Positions 17,351 through 24,788 of a stretch of 32,215 bases of DNA are shown in pieces. The stretch lies in NCBI GenBank assembly GCA_017503075.1, contig JAFVTU010000018.1:1-32215 (forward strand), read 5' to 3'. Both the position numbers and the translations under genes were made by a program. Source of the DNA: Paludibacteraceae bacterium. GTDB taxonomy: Bacteria > Bacteroidota > Bacteroidia > Bacteroidales > Paludibacteraceae. Every line of letters begins with the position of its first letter. Position 1 is the stretch's first letter. Under the pieces are notes generated by a model. The model had not been told where the DNA came from. It made no database searches and saw only the letters and a program-made list of their open reading frames with translations.

Positions 17351-18025
17351 TTATTTGGCTGCACGAACAATATCGTTGATGACCATACTGGCGAGGGTCA
17401 TGCCAAAGACGCCTACTACGGGAGCAATAGTGCCCTGCTCGCCTGCAATTTCTTCGGAATAGACACATTGAATCTTGCTTTTAGGTAGTAGTCCTGCCTT
17501 TTTCATTTTAGTGCGTAAGGCACGCGCAAGAGGGCAACCTTGCACTTTCCAGAACTCGGCTGTGCGGATGTTTTGCGGATTGAATTTGCGCCCTGCGCCC
17601 ATACTGGAATAGACATAGCAACCTGCTGCGGTGGCGTTGTAGAGCAGCAGGGCTTTGCAATCCACCATGTCAATGGCGTCAATTACGATATCGTATTGCG
17701 CGAGGTCGAAGCTGTTGGCGGTTTCGCTGTTGTATTGTCGGTCAATGATTTGGATGTCTGCTTCGGGACAGATTTGCAACAATCGCTTTTGCATTTCTTG
17801 CACTTTGTTTTGTCCTATGTTGGCTGCGGTGGCTACTATTTGGCGATTGAGATTGGTGGTATCCACCTTGTCGAAGTCCACAAGGGTCAGATGTCTGATG
17901 CCCGTGCGGAGTAGGGTTTCAGCGCACCATCCGCCCACGCCTCCTACACCAAAGAGAATAACGCGTGCATGCTGCAATGCCGCAAATCCTTCTTCGCCTA
18001 TGAGTTGTATGGTTCGAGTAAACAT
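17351..18025 (-). CDS. tcdA: tRNA threonylcarbamoyladenosine dehydratase (ThiF/E1-like)
   Basis: Converts t6A in tRNA to the cyclic form using ATP. The 224 residues belong to the E1/ThiF fold. The nucleotide-binding loop is FGVGGVGGWCAETLLRTGI (near residue 27). TLVDFDKVDTTNLNRQIVA follows with the conserved Asp, Asn and Arg residues. Further features are YDIVIDAIDMVDCKALL and a late GTIAPVVGVFGMTLAS. It is shorter than the E. coli enzyme (268 residues), as in other Bacteroidales. It has its own promoter immediately upstream. Confidence 0.9.
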   Translation of the reverse strand: MFTRTIQLIGEEGFAALQHARVILFGVGGVGGWCAETLLRTGIRHLTLVDFDKVDTTNLNRQIVATAANIGQNKVQEMQKRLLQICPEADIQIIDRQYNSETANSFDLAQYDIVIDAIDMVDCKALLLYNATAAGCYVYSSMGAGRKFNPQNIRTAEFWKVQGCPLARALRTKMKKAGLLPKSKIQCVYSEEIAGEQGTIAPVVGVFGMTLASMVINDIVRAAK

Positions 18026-18045
18026 AGTATTCTATAATTTGTCCG

Positions 18046-18078
18046 CAAAGTTAGTGTATTTTTTCTGATATATTCAAA
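18046..18078 (-). promoter_or_regulatory. Promoter of tcdA
   Basis: TAACTTTG (18046-18053) is preceded on the minus strand by a 21-base spacer and TTTG (18075-18078). Confidence 0.65.
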
Positions 18079-18119
18079 ATTTAGTGTTATATAAAGTGAT
18101 GTTGTAATATTTTGAGGGG

Positions 18120-18668
18120 TTATTTCACCACCACAAGTGTTGCGCCTTCTTCGTAGAGGGAGAAATCGGCGTCGTGTACTTCTACGCGGTTGGCAAAATC
18201 GCGACGGAGTATCTGTCGTATCTCGTTGCGCAGTACGCCGTTGCCTTTGCCATGCACAATGACTATTCGTTTGCCGCGGTAGCGGATATGCTGTTGCATC
18301 TGCATGCGGAAATAGCGCAGTTGGTATTGGTGCTTCTCCACATCGCTCATGCCTGCAGCGTTGGTGGGTAGTGCATTGATGTGCAAATCTATGACAAGTT
18401 CATCGCGTTGCCTTTTGGGGCGTTTGGCGGCGGCTGTATGGGGCGTATGTGTAGAAGGTTGTGGCTCTGCGGGGATAGGTTTGACGGTCTTGGCTACGCG
18501 TTGATAGCTTTGTGCGCTTTGGCATGGTACGCAACTACTGGCAGGTATAGGACCGACATCAAAGCCATCGTCTGTTTCTATCCAAACGAGTTGTTTATTG
18601 TTATCCACTTGAATCACAGTCCCTCCGCCTACGGTATCCAGGAATCGTATTTTATCGCCTTTTTTCAT
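18120..18668 (-). CDS. Smr-domain protein with DUF2027-type N-terminus
   Basis: About 182 residues from the ATG at 18668; the longer frame to 18716 starts upstream of the transcript start. The N-terminal beta domain (KGDKIRFLDTVGGGTVIQV) resembles DUF2027. A Pro/Ala-rich linker leads to a C-terminal Smr domain with DLHINAL, the signature HGKGNGVLRNEIRQIL and the final ATLVVVK strand. Smr domains nick or cleave nucleic acids and are related to the MutS2 C-terminus; in Bacteroidales this arrangement is common and uncharacterised. Confidence 0.8.
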   Translation of the reverse strand: MKKGDKIRFLDTVGGGTVIQVDNNKQLVWIETDDGFDVGPIPASSCVPCQSAQSYQRVAKTVKPIPAEPQPSTHTPHTAAAKRPKRQRDELVIDLHINALPTNAAGMSDVEKHQYQLRYFRMQMQQHIRYRGKRIVIVHGKGNGVLRNEIRQILRRDFANRVEVHDADFSLYEEGATLVVVK

Positions 18669-18685
18669 TTCGTTTTTTCTCGCTG

Positions 18686-18717
18686 CAAAGGTACAACAAT
18701 TTTTATAGATATGCAAA
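18686..18717 (-). promoter_or_regulatory. Promoter of the Smr-domain gene
   Basis: TTTG (18714-18717), 20 bases and TACCTTTG (18686-18693) on the minus strand. The predicted start site lies near 18679, only about 10 bases before the ATG at 18668, so the leader is very short. Confidence 0.8.
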
Positions 18718-18735
18718 TAAATATGTGGATATTAG

Positions 18736-18864
18736 CATATAAATCAAAAGTTAGAAGCATTGGCTCGTCAGTTGTACGACTATTGGTTTGTGCAATCGAA
18801 CGGGAGAATATTTGTGGTATACCACAGAAAAAGTACCCTAAAGATGATGATAACATGGTGGTAA
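18736..18864 (+). pseudogene. Relic of a type I restriction specificity subunit (HsdS)
   Basis: A 42-codon plus-strand stretch with no start codon, directly after an in-frame TAG, reads INQKLEALARQLYDYWFVQ near its beginning. That string matches the conserved spacer between target-recognition domains of HsdS proteins, which usually continues with FDFP and a Gly/Lys-rich loop. Here it changes to SNGRIF and loses resemblance, then stops at TAA. It is a fragment of a lost gene, not a functional one. No hsdM or hsdR is present in the window. Confidence 0.6.
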
Positions 18865-18873
18865 AGTGTATTT

Positions 18874-18933
18874 AGCTTGCTCCTTTTTTTGTTGAGTTTG
18901 ATGCCGTTTTTGTGAGAAAAAAAGGAGCAAGCT
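18874..18933. repeat. Palindromic element, copy 1
   Basis: A perfect 17-bp inverted repeat (arm AGCTTGCTCCTTTTTTT, 18874-18890, with 18917-18933) with a 26-base loop containing GTTGAGTTTG. It is located 80 bases downstream of the TIGR04076-like gene and right after the HsdS relic. Confidence 0.85.
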
Positions 18934-19013
18934 GTATGTGAGATATTGGTGAGGATTGGAGTGTGAAATAGAAGAGGGTGGCAGAGAAGAGGACGGATGC
19001 AATGTGCATGTGG

Positions 19014-19631
19014 TTATTGCATGTTAGTAGTAGTTAACTGAGCCCAGCGTGCTAGACCGTTGGCGGAAAGGCGGTATGCTTGTTCGGGTTTGTTTGGAGA
19101 GTCTGGATAAGCCAAAACAACATAACCTTGGGCAATAGCAGGACGAAGATAGTTATCCATGAAGTTACGGCGACTTCTTTGTTTCAGACCCAAATATGCG
19201 ATGATCTGTCGTCGTGGCATGGTTTGATCGCCAATAGCCAGTATTAGTTTTTGTATACGTCCTTCAGCTTTGTCTATGGACAGGGTAGTAAGGATTGGTT
19301 GTGATGGTTGTTCTACCGTTTGAGTTGATTCTTCTATCGCTTCAATATAGAAACTGAATGGTCTGAATCCATCGTTGCAGCTAATCATGGCGCTCATAGG
19401 GTTTTGCATCCATCCGTCGTAGAAATTGCCTTTTCCTTGAGATAGTTGCTCCACAAACTGATGCATCGTTTCCCACGCAGCTAAGCATAACCCTTCAGGG
19501 CATTTGCCATCTATGGATATCCATTGTTGTCCTTCTTGCACGCTACATGCGTGTTCAATGGGATTTTCATACTTCGCCATTAAATCAGTATATACTGTTT
19601 GGCGAATAGCGGTGATGCGAACTTTTGCCAT
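19014..19631 (-). CDS. TIGR04076-like domain fused to a winged-helix domain
   Basis: About 205 residues from the ATG at 19631; the longer frame to 19685 runs through the promoter. The N-terminal 100 residues (KVRITAIRQTVYTDL, then CPEGLCLAAWETM, and ISCNDGFRPFSFYIEAI) match the TIGR04076 pattern: a small domain of unknown function with a conserved Pro-Glu-Gly-Cys motif. The C-terminal 80 residues (RIQKLILAIGDQTMPRRQII through LRPAIAQGYVVLAYPDSPNK) look like a winged helix of the type found at the end of Fic proteins. It could be a sensor/regulator. It is flanked on both sides by the same palindromic element. Confidence 0.6.
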   Translation of the reverse strand: MAKVRITAIRQTVYTDLMAKYENPIEHACSVQEGQQWISIDGKCPEGLCLAAWETMHQFVEQLSQGKGNFYDGWMQNPMSAMISCNDGFRPFSFYIEAIEESTQTVEQPSQPILTTLSIDKAEGRIQKLILAIGDQTMPRRQIIAYLGLKQRSRRNFMDNYLRPAIAQGYVVLAYPDSPNKPEQAYRLSANGLARWAQLTTTNMQ

Positions 19632-19651
19632 AATCTGTGTGATATTTGCTG

Positions 19652-19682
19652 CAAAGGTACACAAAATTATTGAAACACACAA
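19652..19682 (-). promoter_or_regulatory. Promoter of the TIGR04076-like gene
   Basis: TACCTTTG (19652-19659), a 20-base spacer and TTG (19680-19682) on the minus strand. It abuts palindromic element copy 2. Confidence 0.75.
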
Positions 19683-19684
19683 CA

Positions 19685-19742
19685 TGCTTGCTCCTTTTTT
19701 TGTGGCAGAGGCTTCATTCTTTTAAGAAAAAAGGAGCAAGCA
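19685..19742. repeat. Palindromic element, copy 2
   Basis: A 16-bp perfect inverted repeat (19685-19700 with 19727-19742) with a loop whose sequence differs from the other three copies. It sits directly upstream of the TIGR04076-like gene's promoter. Confidence 0.85.
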
Positions 19743-19924
19743 ATATATGAGATGGATGTTTGTCATCAGCAGCGTGGAGGTTGAGACAGGATTACTATTT
19801 CGCAGATTATAGTGCTTCACCTCGTGTGACACTTGACGACTACCCTCGGTTTGAACTATTCGGAAATTCCTAATACTTGTCCCCTCTTCTAATTCATATT
19901 TAAACTACTGCAGCACGCAATTTG

Positions 19925-19949
19925 AACTGGTGACAAATTGTCACCGGTT
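19925..19949. repeat. Palindrome around GGTGACAAATTGTCACC
   Basis: The core GGTGACAAATTGTCACC (19929-19945) is a near-perfect palindrome, extended by AAC/GTT and a T-G pair to 25 bases. It could be a regulator binding site or a hairpin; the partner is unknown. Confidence 0.6.
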
Positions 19950-19996
19950 GACCTGCTTCTATCCCCTACGATCTACACCTCTTTTTGCCATCTGGT

Positions 19997-20025
19997 GCAG
20001 TTGTTCGGAAATTCCGAACAACTGC
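19997..20025. repeat. 29-bp perfect palindrome with TTCGGAA core
   Basis: Arms GCAGTTGTTCGGAA and its complement (14 bp each) flank a single central A. It is nearly identical to the palindrome at 20232-20260. Confidence 0.75.
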
Positions 20026-20044
20026 TGAGATTTGTTTTTAAACC

Positions 20045-20061
20045 TGTCGGTATTTCCGACA
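20045..20061. repeat. Short TGTCGG palindrome
   Basis: Arms TGTCGG (20045-20050) and CCGACA (20056-20061) around TATTT. Related in design to the TTCGGAA palindromes nearby. Confidence 0.5.
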
Positions 20062-20231
20062 AGTTGAACTCTCCAATAACTCTCCATATTGATATGCCCT
20101 ATCTCATATTTCAGGCACAAGTGCAAAAATTGCATTTGTACTTTCACACTGCTATTTGCTATTACTTATTCTCCCACTCGCTAATCACATCAAGATTGTA
20201 AAAGTTGGTCTCGGAAATTTAATTATCATAG

Positions 20232-20260
20232 GCAGTGGTTCGGAATTTCCGAACAACTGC
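20232..20260. repeat. 29-bp palindrome with TTCGGAA core, second copy
   Basis: Arms of 14 bp with one mismatch around a central T. It nearly repeats the element at 19997-20025 and directly precedes palindromic element copy 3. Confidence 0.75.
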
Positions 20261-20267
20261 TTTTTGA

Positions 20268-20319
20268 CTTGCTCCTTTTTTGTTGAGTTTGCTGCTTTTT
20301 GTGAGAAAAAAGGAGCAAG
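20268..20319. repeat. Palindromic element, copy 3
   Basis: A 14-bp perfect inverted repeat (20268-20281 with 20306-20319); the loop GTTGAGTTTGCTGC... matches that of copy 4. It forms the start of the first unit of a 300-bp duplication. Confidence 0.85.
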
Positions 20320-20641
20320 CTATATGTGAGTATATTAAGTATGTGTGAGTATGTGTGAGAATGTGTGGGTGTGTATAAATGTATGGGTATGTATAAATAC
20401 GTGTGGGTGTGAATAAATATGTATGAGTGTGTATAAATGTGTATGGGTGTGTATGATTTGTTTCTTTGTGTGGAGATGGAGGGATTATATCATATCAATC
20501 AGCAGTTGTCGGAGTTGTTGTCTTGTATCTTGTTGGATGATGAGGTGATGTTTCTTGTCATATTGGAGAGAAAAGTGCAAATTAGTTGTATTTTCTGTGG
20601 CTTTATATGTGGTGGATGCGGTTTTTATGATTTCATCTTTG

Positions 20642-20698
20642 GCTTGCTCCTTTTTTTTGTTGAGTTTGCTGCTTTTTTGTGAGAAAAAAGGAGCAAGC
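20642..20698. repeat. Palindromic element, copy 4
   Basis: A 15-bp perfect inverted repeat (20642-20656 with 20684-20698). It forms the start of the second unit of the 300-bp duplication. Confidence 0.85.
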
Positions 20699-21021
20699 TA
20701 TGTGTGAGTATATTAAGTATGTGTGAGTATGTGTGAGTATGTGTGGGTGTGTATAAATGTATGGGTATGTATAAATATGTGTGGGTGTGAATAAATATGT
20801 ATGAGTGTGTATAAATGTGTATGGGTATGTGTGATTTGTTTCTTTGTGTGGAGATGGAGGGATTATATCATATCTATCAGCAGTTGTTTGAGTTTCTTGT
20901 TGGATGATGAGGTGTATGTTTCTTGTCATATTGGAGAGAAAAGTGGATATGAATTGGTTTTTATGGGGTATGGGGGAGTTGGGTTTTAGAGAGTAATAAG
21001 AGAATTGGAAACTCTAAAAAC

Positions 21022-21069
21022 GTCCCACATTTGTCCCACATTTGTTCCATAAATGTCCCGAATATGTCC
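21022..21069. repeat. 11-bp iterons at the left edge of the island
   Basis: GTCCCACATTT twice (21022-21032, 21033-21043), then GTTCCATAAAT and GTCCCGAATAT, then a partial GTCC. The array ends about 20 bases before the stop codon of the membrane-protein gene. Confidence 0.75.
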
Positions 21070-21088
21070 TTATTTTTTTGGAATGATT

Positions 21089-21886
21089 TTAATCTTCTAG
21101 TTGTTCTTCTTTGGGCGCAATTGGAAAATGATAGAGTTTCAATATTCTCATTAATAGTTCCTCAGATTCTGATTCTGTTTCGGTATAGCGTTTCACCATT
21201 GTGGTAAAAGCAATATAAAATAGAAAAGCCTTTAATATTGCATCATCAATTGTTGGAGAGATTATAGCTCCTAATTGCTGAATATTGTAGATAGCATAAG
21301 TAAAGAGATATATCACATATAAAAATGAAATTAAAAAATGCATATTCTCTGTCTGGAGCATATACATAGATATATCAACAATTTCATTTGTTCTTGGCTT
21401 AGTACTCCAAATTTTACAAACACCTCTTTTTTTAATGAAATGCTTGATATAATCTGTATAATTACTAAGAATAGACGAGGTAAATGCAATTAAAAGAAAA
21501 AGACTCAAATCATGATTAATAGGAACATGTACAACTTTTAATGCAACAATAATTATTGTCATAACCCCTGCAACAAATATTACTGCAAAAAGATATGCTG
21601 AAATAATAGCGATAGATGGTATAATTAAATGCAATACACCATATAAAAGGTTAAAGGGTATTTTATATACTGTTACAATAATTTTACCATATTTATTTTT
21701 AGGAGTAGGTAAAAAGAAGAGTATCAGTGTATAAATAATACTAAAGACTATTATCCACATCCCTAACTTCAGTGAAATATTTTGAAATAGTAGTGTGATT
21801 CCACATACTATTGCAGAACTTAGCACAAATAGTAGAAGCAACAAAAGTTTCATTTTAAATAATAGGCTTATTTTCATTTTTCCCAT
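21089..21886 (-). CDS. Multipass membrane protein of unknown function
   Basis: A 265-residue protein with about six hydrophobic segments. The first covers MKLLLLLLFVLSSAIVCGI; others cover LGMWIIVFSIIYTLILFFL, SIAIISAYLFAVIFVAGVM and a late FLISFLYVIYLFTYAIY. A charged loop (KHFIKKRGVCKIWSTKPR) lies between, and the C-terminus is acidic (SESEELLMRILKLY...EEQLED). No family is recognised. It is the last gene of the island, 51 bases after the AbiH-like gene, so a role as membrane effector for that protein is possible but unproven. Confidence 0.6.
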   Translation of the reverse strand: MGKMKISLLFKMKLLLLLLFVLSSAIVCGITLLFQNISLKLGMWIIVFSIIYTLILFFLPTPKNKYGKIIVTVYKIPFNLLYGVLHLIIPSIAIISAYLFAVIFVAGVMTIIIVALKVVHVPINHDLSLFLLIAFTSSILSNYTDYIKHFIKKRGVCKIWSTKPRTNEIVDISMYMLQTENMHFLISFLYVIYLFTYAIYNIQQLGAIISPTIDDAILKAFLFYIAFTTMVKRYTETESESEELLMRILKLYHFPIAPKEEQLED

Positions 21887-21937
21887 AATCTTTTACTATA
21901 CAATAAGATGCACTTATTGTAAATTATTTTTTGATTG

Positions 21938-23638
21938 TTATTTATTAGGCTCTATCATTTCTTCTAATATGCCCTTTAATTTTTCGCGCGATTCTGTATT
22001 TATAAGTAGGGACATCAACTCATCATCTAACTTTATACCATAGTATGCTTCTCTAACACCTCCCATATCATTTGTAGATTTGTATATTTTACCAGGAAAA
22101 GGTAACAATTTATAAAAGGGTTCATCTTCCATATAATGCAGAACATTCAACAAACCATCTGATACATACTTGTTAAAAATGACAGACTGCCAAGAGTATC
22201 TTTGCCATATACATTCATACCATCGTTCTATGTTGAGATTAAAAGAAATCATTAAGTTCGGAATATCATCTACATTGAGTTTATTCCAATTTTGATTGGC
22301 TATTAAATCAATAATTGCTAACATTAACATTGGTTTATAAGGTGTTTTTGTTCCACGAATCGTTGATCGTTTCATATTCCGAAAAAGGTCAATATAATAA
22401 TCCAATGATGACAAAGTTTCCTTTTTTGTTTTTTCAATTAATGGTTGACAAAGTTTTTTATTTACGACTCGATCCCTAAGAGATTTTTTATCTTTGAAAT
22501 TGCGTGATATATTTTGTATTATATCTGTATAATTATCAGTACCATCTTCTTTTTTATAATAAAACGGTTTAATAGAAACACAATTCTTATGTTCAAAAAG
22601 TGTATTTAGCAATGTGCGATCTGAATTTCCACACGAATGCCCCATGATATATATTTGATAAGGTTTAGAGTCTATAAATTGAAGTAATTCTCGATAGTTA
22701 CTTGCTTCTAAATACTTAATAGATTTTACATTACGGAGATATTCATTGTCATTTTTGTTGGATATTTCTTTGTAACAATCATCTAATTCATCTCCATAAC
22801 CTAAAATCATTGAGTTTAAACTTTTAAGGTCCCCATGAATGTGATTTATGCGAAAATGTCTTCCGAATTTAGGTAAGTATGTATCAGCAGTATGTGTGTA
22901 GTTAAAATTTACTAACATTATGGAATTGGGTAACAAGGCAGGAGTATCATTGTTCCGCATCTCCCATATACTTTCATCTTTTTCTTGAAGATCTTTGATG
23001 TGATCCTCTACGTCATATTTATGAATAGATTTATACATTGAAAGTTCATTTATATAACTACCTATAACATCGAATATCTTATTATATTCCATGCGCTCTG
23101 CTATTAAATCTCGAAATGTTTGTTTTGCTTCAACTGCAATATCATGTTTCTTTATTGATTCATATATTTTCTTCTTAATACTATCATTTATTTCTATTTT
23201 ATGGTTATTATTATTCAATGTAAGATATTCATATAGTTTTTGAGTCAACACATCCAATTGTTTATTTAGTTCTTCATGTGTAACTCTTGGATTCTCTTTT
23301 ATTGACTCACATAGCAACTTATAATAAACACCTTCTATATCTACCCAATTGCTATGGTTGTAGATTTTCATTATATCTTCAAGTAAAGCATAGAGAGTAA
23401 ATTTGATAATAGATTGTTCTTGCAAAATGCATACAAAGTCATATCCTTCTAAACTATAATCTTCAGGGATATTCTTCAATATTTCTATTTTGCATAATCC
23501 ATCGTCAATAATTGTTTCCGAGCGAACAAATAATTTATTCATCCATTTCTCCCAATACCAATTAATGAAATCTGCATAGCTTGTTTTTAAGCCATGTGCG
23601 AGGTCAAAGCCGTTTCCTATTAAAACAATTCTATTCAT
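21938..23638 (-). CDS. AbiH-like abortive infection protein fused to an SBD-like domain
   Basis: A 566-residue protein. Residues 1-405 resemble AbiH, a phage abortive-infection family. It starts MNRIVLIGNGFDLAHGLKTS with a glycine-rich nucleotide-binding-like strand; later come MLVNFNYTHTADTYLP (about 241-256), HIHGDLKSLNSMILGYGDE (266-284) and IYIMGHSCGNSDRTLLN (329-345). Residues about 410-560 form a second domain with TPYKPMLMLAIIDLI (432-446), EPFYKLLPFPGKIY and YGIKLDDELMSLLI. This resembles the domain found in front of HNH nucleases, which in ScoMcrA binds phosphorothioated DNA. No HNH motif follows. The fusion suggests a sensor for modified or foreign DNA coupled to the AbiH effector; this is inference. 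Confidence 0.65.
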   Translation of the reverse strand: MNRIVLIGNGFDLAHGLKTSYADFINWYWEKWMNKLFVRSETIIDDGLCKIEILKNIPEDYSLEGYDFVCILQEQSIIKFTLYALLEDIMKIYNHSNWVDIEGVYYKLLCESIKENPRVTHEELNKQLDVLTQKLYEYLTLNNNNHKIEINDSIKKKIYESIKKHDIAVEAKQTFRDLIAERMEYNKIFDVIGSYINELSMYKSIHKYDVEDHIKDLQEKDESIWEMRNNDTPALLPNSIMLVNFNYTHTADTYLPKFGRHFRINHIHGDLKSLNSMILGYGDELDDCYKEISNKNDNEYLRNVKSIKYLEASNYRELLQFIDSKPYQIYIMGHSCGNSDRTLLNTLFEHKNCVSIKPFYYKKEDGTDNYTDIIQNISRNFKDKKSLRDRVVNKKLCQPLIEKTKKETLSSLDYYIDLFRNMKRSTIRGTKTPYKPMLMLAIIDLIANQNWNKLNVDDIPNLMISFNLNIERWYECIWQRYSWQSVIFNKYVSDGLLNVLHYMEDEPFYKLLPFPGKIYKSTNDMGGVREAYYGIKLDDELMSLLINTESREKLKGILEEMIEPNK

Positions 23639-23787
23639 AGTTTATTGTGGTTATTTGTTATTTTTCTATCACGAAAAAATATATATGTTGTGGAGAAATT
23701 AATAGGTGTACACAGCCATAAACCTACATAAGATTTTGCCCCAGAATGTCTGGATGGCTCTATTTTACAGAACACCTCATAAATATA

Positions 23788-24783
23788 TCATTTCTTAGTG
23801 ACATTCTTTTCTAGAGCCTGCAATCTTTTTACAATTTGCTTTAATTCAAATAAAAGTTTTTTCTGTATATCTGGATTCATTTCTGATATTTTCTCATCAA
23901 AGTCTGCATCACTTATAAATTCTTTAAACTTATTAAATTTCACCCAGGCTTCATCTATTTGACCAGACTCTTTTAATTCTGTATAAGCATCCTGTAAGGA
24001 AACTTTACCTTCTTTATATTGCCTAACAAGACGTTTAGCAGTTTTTGATTTATGTTTAACTAACTCACCAATCTTTCTTATGTCCGCAGCTTCGTGAATA
24101 TTACCTTTTTTTATTTGAGTCGCTACAATGTTTTCTAATTCTGGATCATCTTCAACAGCATGTTTAATTGATCTATTTTTTAAGAATTCTTCATAATAAC
24201 TCCATTTAGCTGGCGCTAAATCATTTTGTTCTATCATGTAATTATACACCCGAACATAATTCTTGGCTAAGGTTATCGATATACCCATTTTATTTGCCAA
24301 TTCATCTATTGGATATTTAGTGTCACGAATACCTCGAAGAATAAAACCAGCTTGTTCGAAAGGACTCCAATCCTTTCTTCCAACAATATGATATTGTCCT
24401 AAAATAGTTAATATTGTATCTTGGTCAATATCACTTGGAAGTATTTTACATTTTACTTTTCCCCATTTATTGATATCCTTACGTGCTAATTTTCTATATG
24501 CAGCTAGCCGACTATTTCCTTCTAACACCACAAAATCACCATCTCGTACAATAAGAGGATCTATTAGTCCAACTGACTCTATAGACTGTCGGAGCTGTTT
24601 AACATGCTCCATATTTAGCATGTAGTCTTCTATTTGCTCTTGAGTAGGATTTTCATCTGTACTGTGCATCATGCTATACACACGAGGATTATCCTCATAA
24701 AACTTTAGTTCTATTACAGACAACTCACCTTCTCTTACTAGAACACGTTTATTTGCGATTTCTAAATATGATGTTGAAGCCAT
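23788..24783 (-). CDS. ParB-like protein 1
   Basis: 331 residues. The N-terminal ParB/Srx-type domain (about 20-115) has YEDNPRVYSMM, LRQSIESVGLIDPLIVRDG and the motif LEGNSRLAAYRKL (87-99) in place of the GERR box of chromosomal ParB. RKDWSPFEQAGFILRG follows, then a helix-turn-helix around IDELANKMGISITLAKNYVR (160-179). The C-terminal half is helical and charged. Such non-segregation ParB-like proteins occur in phages and DNA-modification loci, where they may act as nucleotide-dependent enzymes or clamps. It starts five bases after the helicase stop. A paralogue lies at 26679-27686. Confidence 0.75.
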   Translation of the reverse strand: MASTSYLEIANKRVLVREGELSVIELKFYEDNPRVYSMMHSTDENPTQEQIEDYMLNMEHVKQLRQSIESVGLIDPLIVRDGDFVVLEGNSRLAAYRKLARKDINKWGKVKCKILPSDIDQDTILTILGQYHIVGRKDWSPFEQAGFILRGIRDTKYPIDELANKMGISITLAKNYVRVYNYMIEQNDLAPAKWSYYEEFLKNRSIKHAVEDDPELENIVATQIKKGNIHEAADIRKIGELVKHKSKTAKRLVRQYKEGKVSLQDAYTELKESGQIDEAWVKFNKFKEFISDADFDEKISEMNPDIQKKLLFELKQIVKRLQALEKNVTKK

Positions 24784-24788
24784 AATTA

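Larger units (their letters stand above)
20268..20945. repeat. Tandem duplication of about 305 bp
   Basis: Unit 1 (20268-20577) and unit 2 (20643-20945) are nearly identical, separated by about 65 unrelated bases. Each starts with a palindromic element and continues with TGTGTGAGTATG/TATAAATG-rich tracts. Each ends with a shared stretch containing GAGATGGAGGGATTATATC and TCTTGTCATATTGGAGAG. Small indels shift the frame between units, so the segment is probably non-coding. Confidence 0.85.
19632..21088. other. Repeat-rich intergenic zone between core and island
   Basis: About 1.45 kb with no convincing gene. It contains the promoter above, three palindromic elements (copies 2-4), four TTCGGAA-, TGTCGG- or GGTGACA-type palindromes, a 300-bp tandem duplication with TG-rich tracts, and 11-bp iterons just before the membrane-protein gene. 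Open frames here change reading frame between the two duplicated copies, which argues against coding. Confidence 0.7.

Noticed and set aside
18381-18875. 164-codon plus-strand frame across the Smr gene start
   Set aside because: Most of it is antisense to the Smr-domain gene; the HsdS-like signal lies in a different frame.
19959-20147. 62-codon minus-strand frame reading QLFGISEQL
   Set aside because: It is short and driven by palindromes; without homology it could equally be non-coding. Kept only as an alternative reading of the palindromes.
20340-20830. CRISPR-like regular TG-rich repeats
   Set aside because: Units are short, irregular and without unique spacers of constant length; they belong to a tandem duplication with microsatellite tracts, and no cas genes are present.
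20437-20989. Open frames in the duplicated segment
   Set aside because: Indels shift the frame between the two copies, so no protein is conserved.
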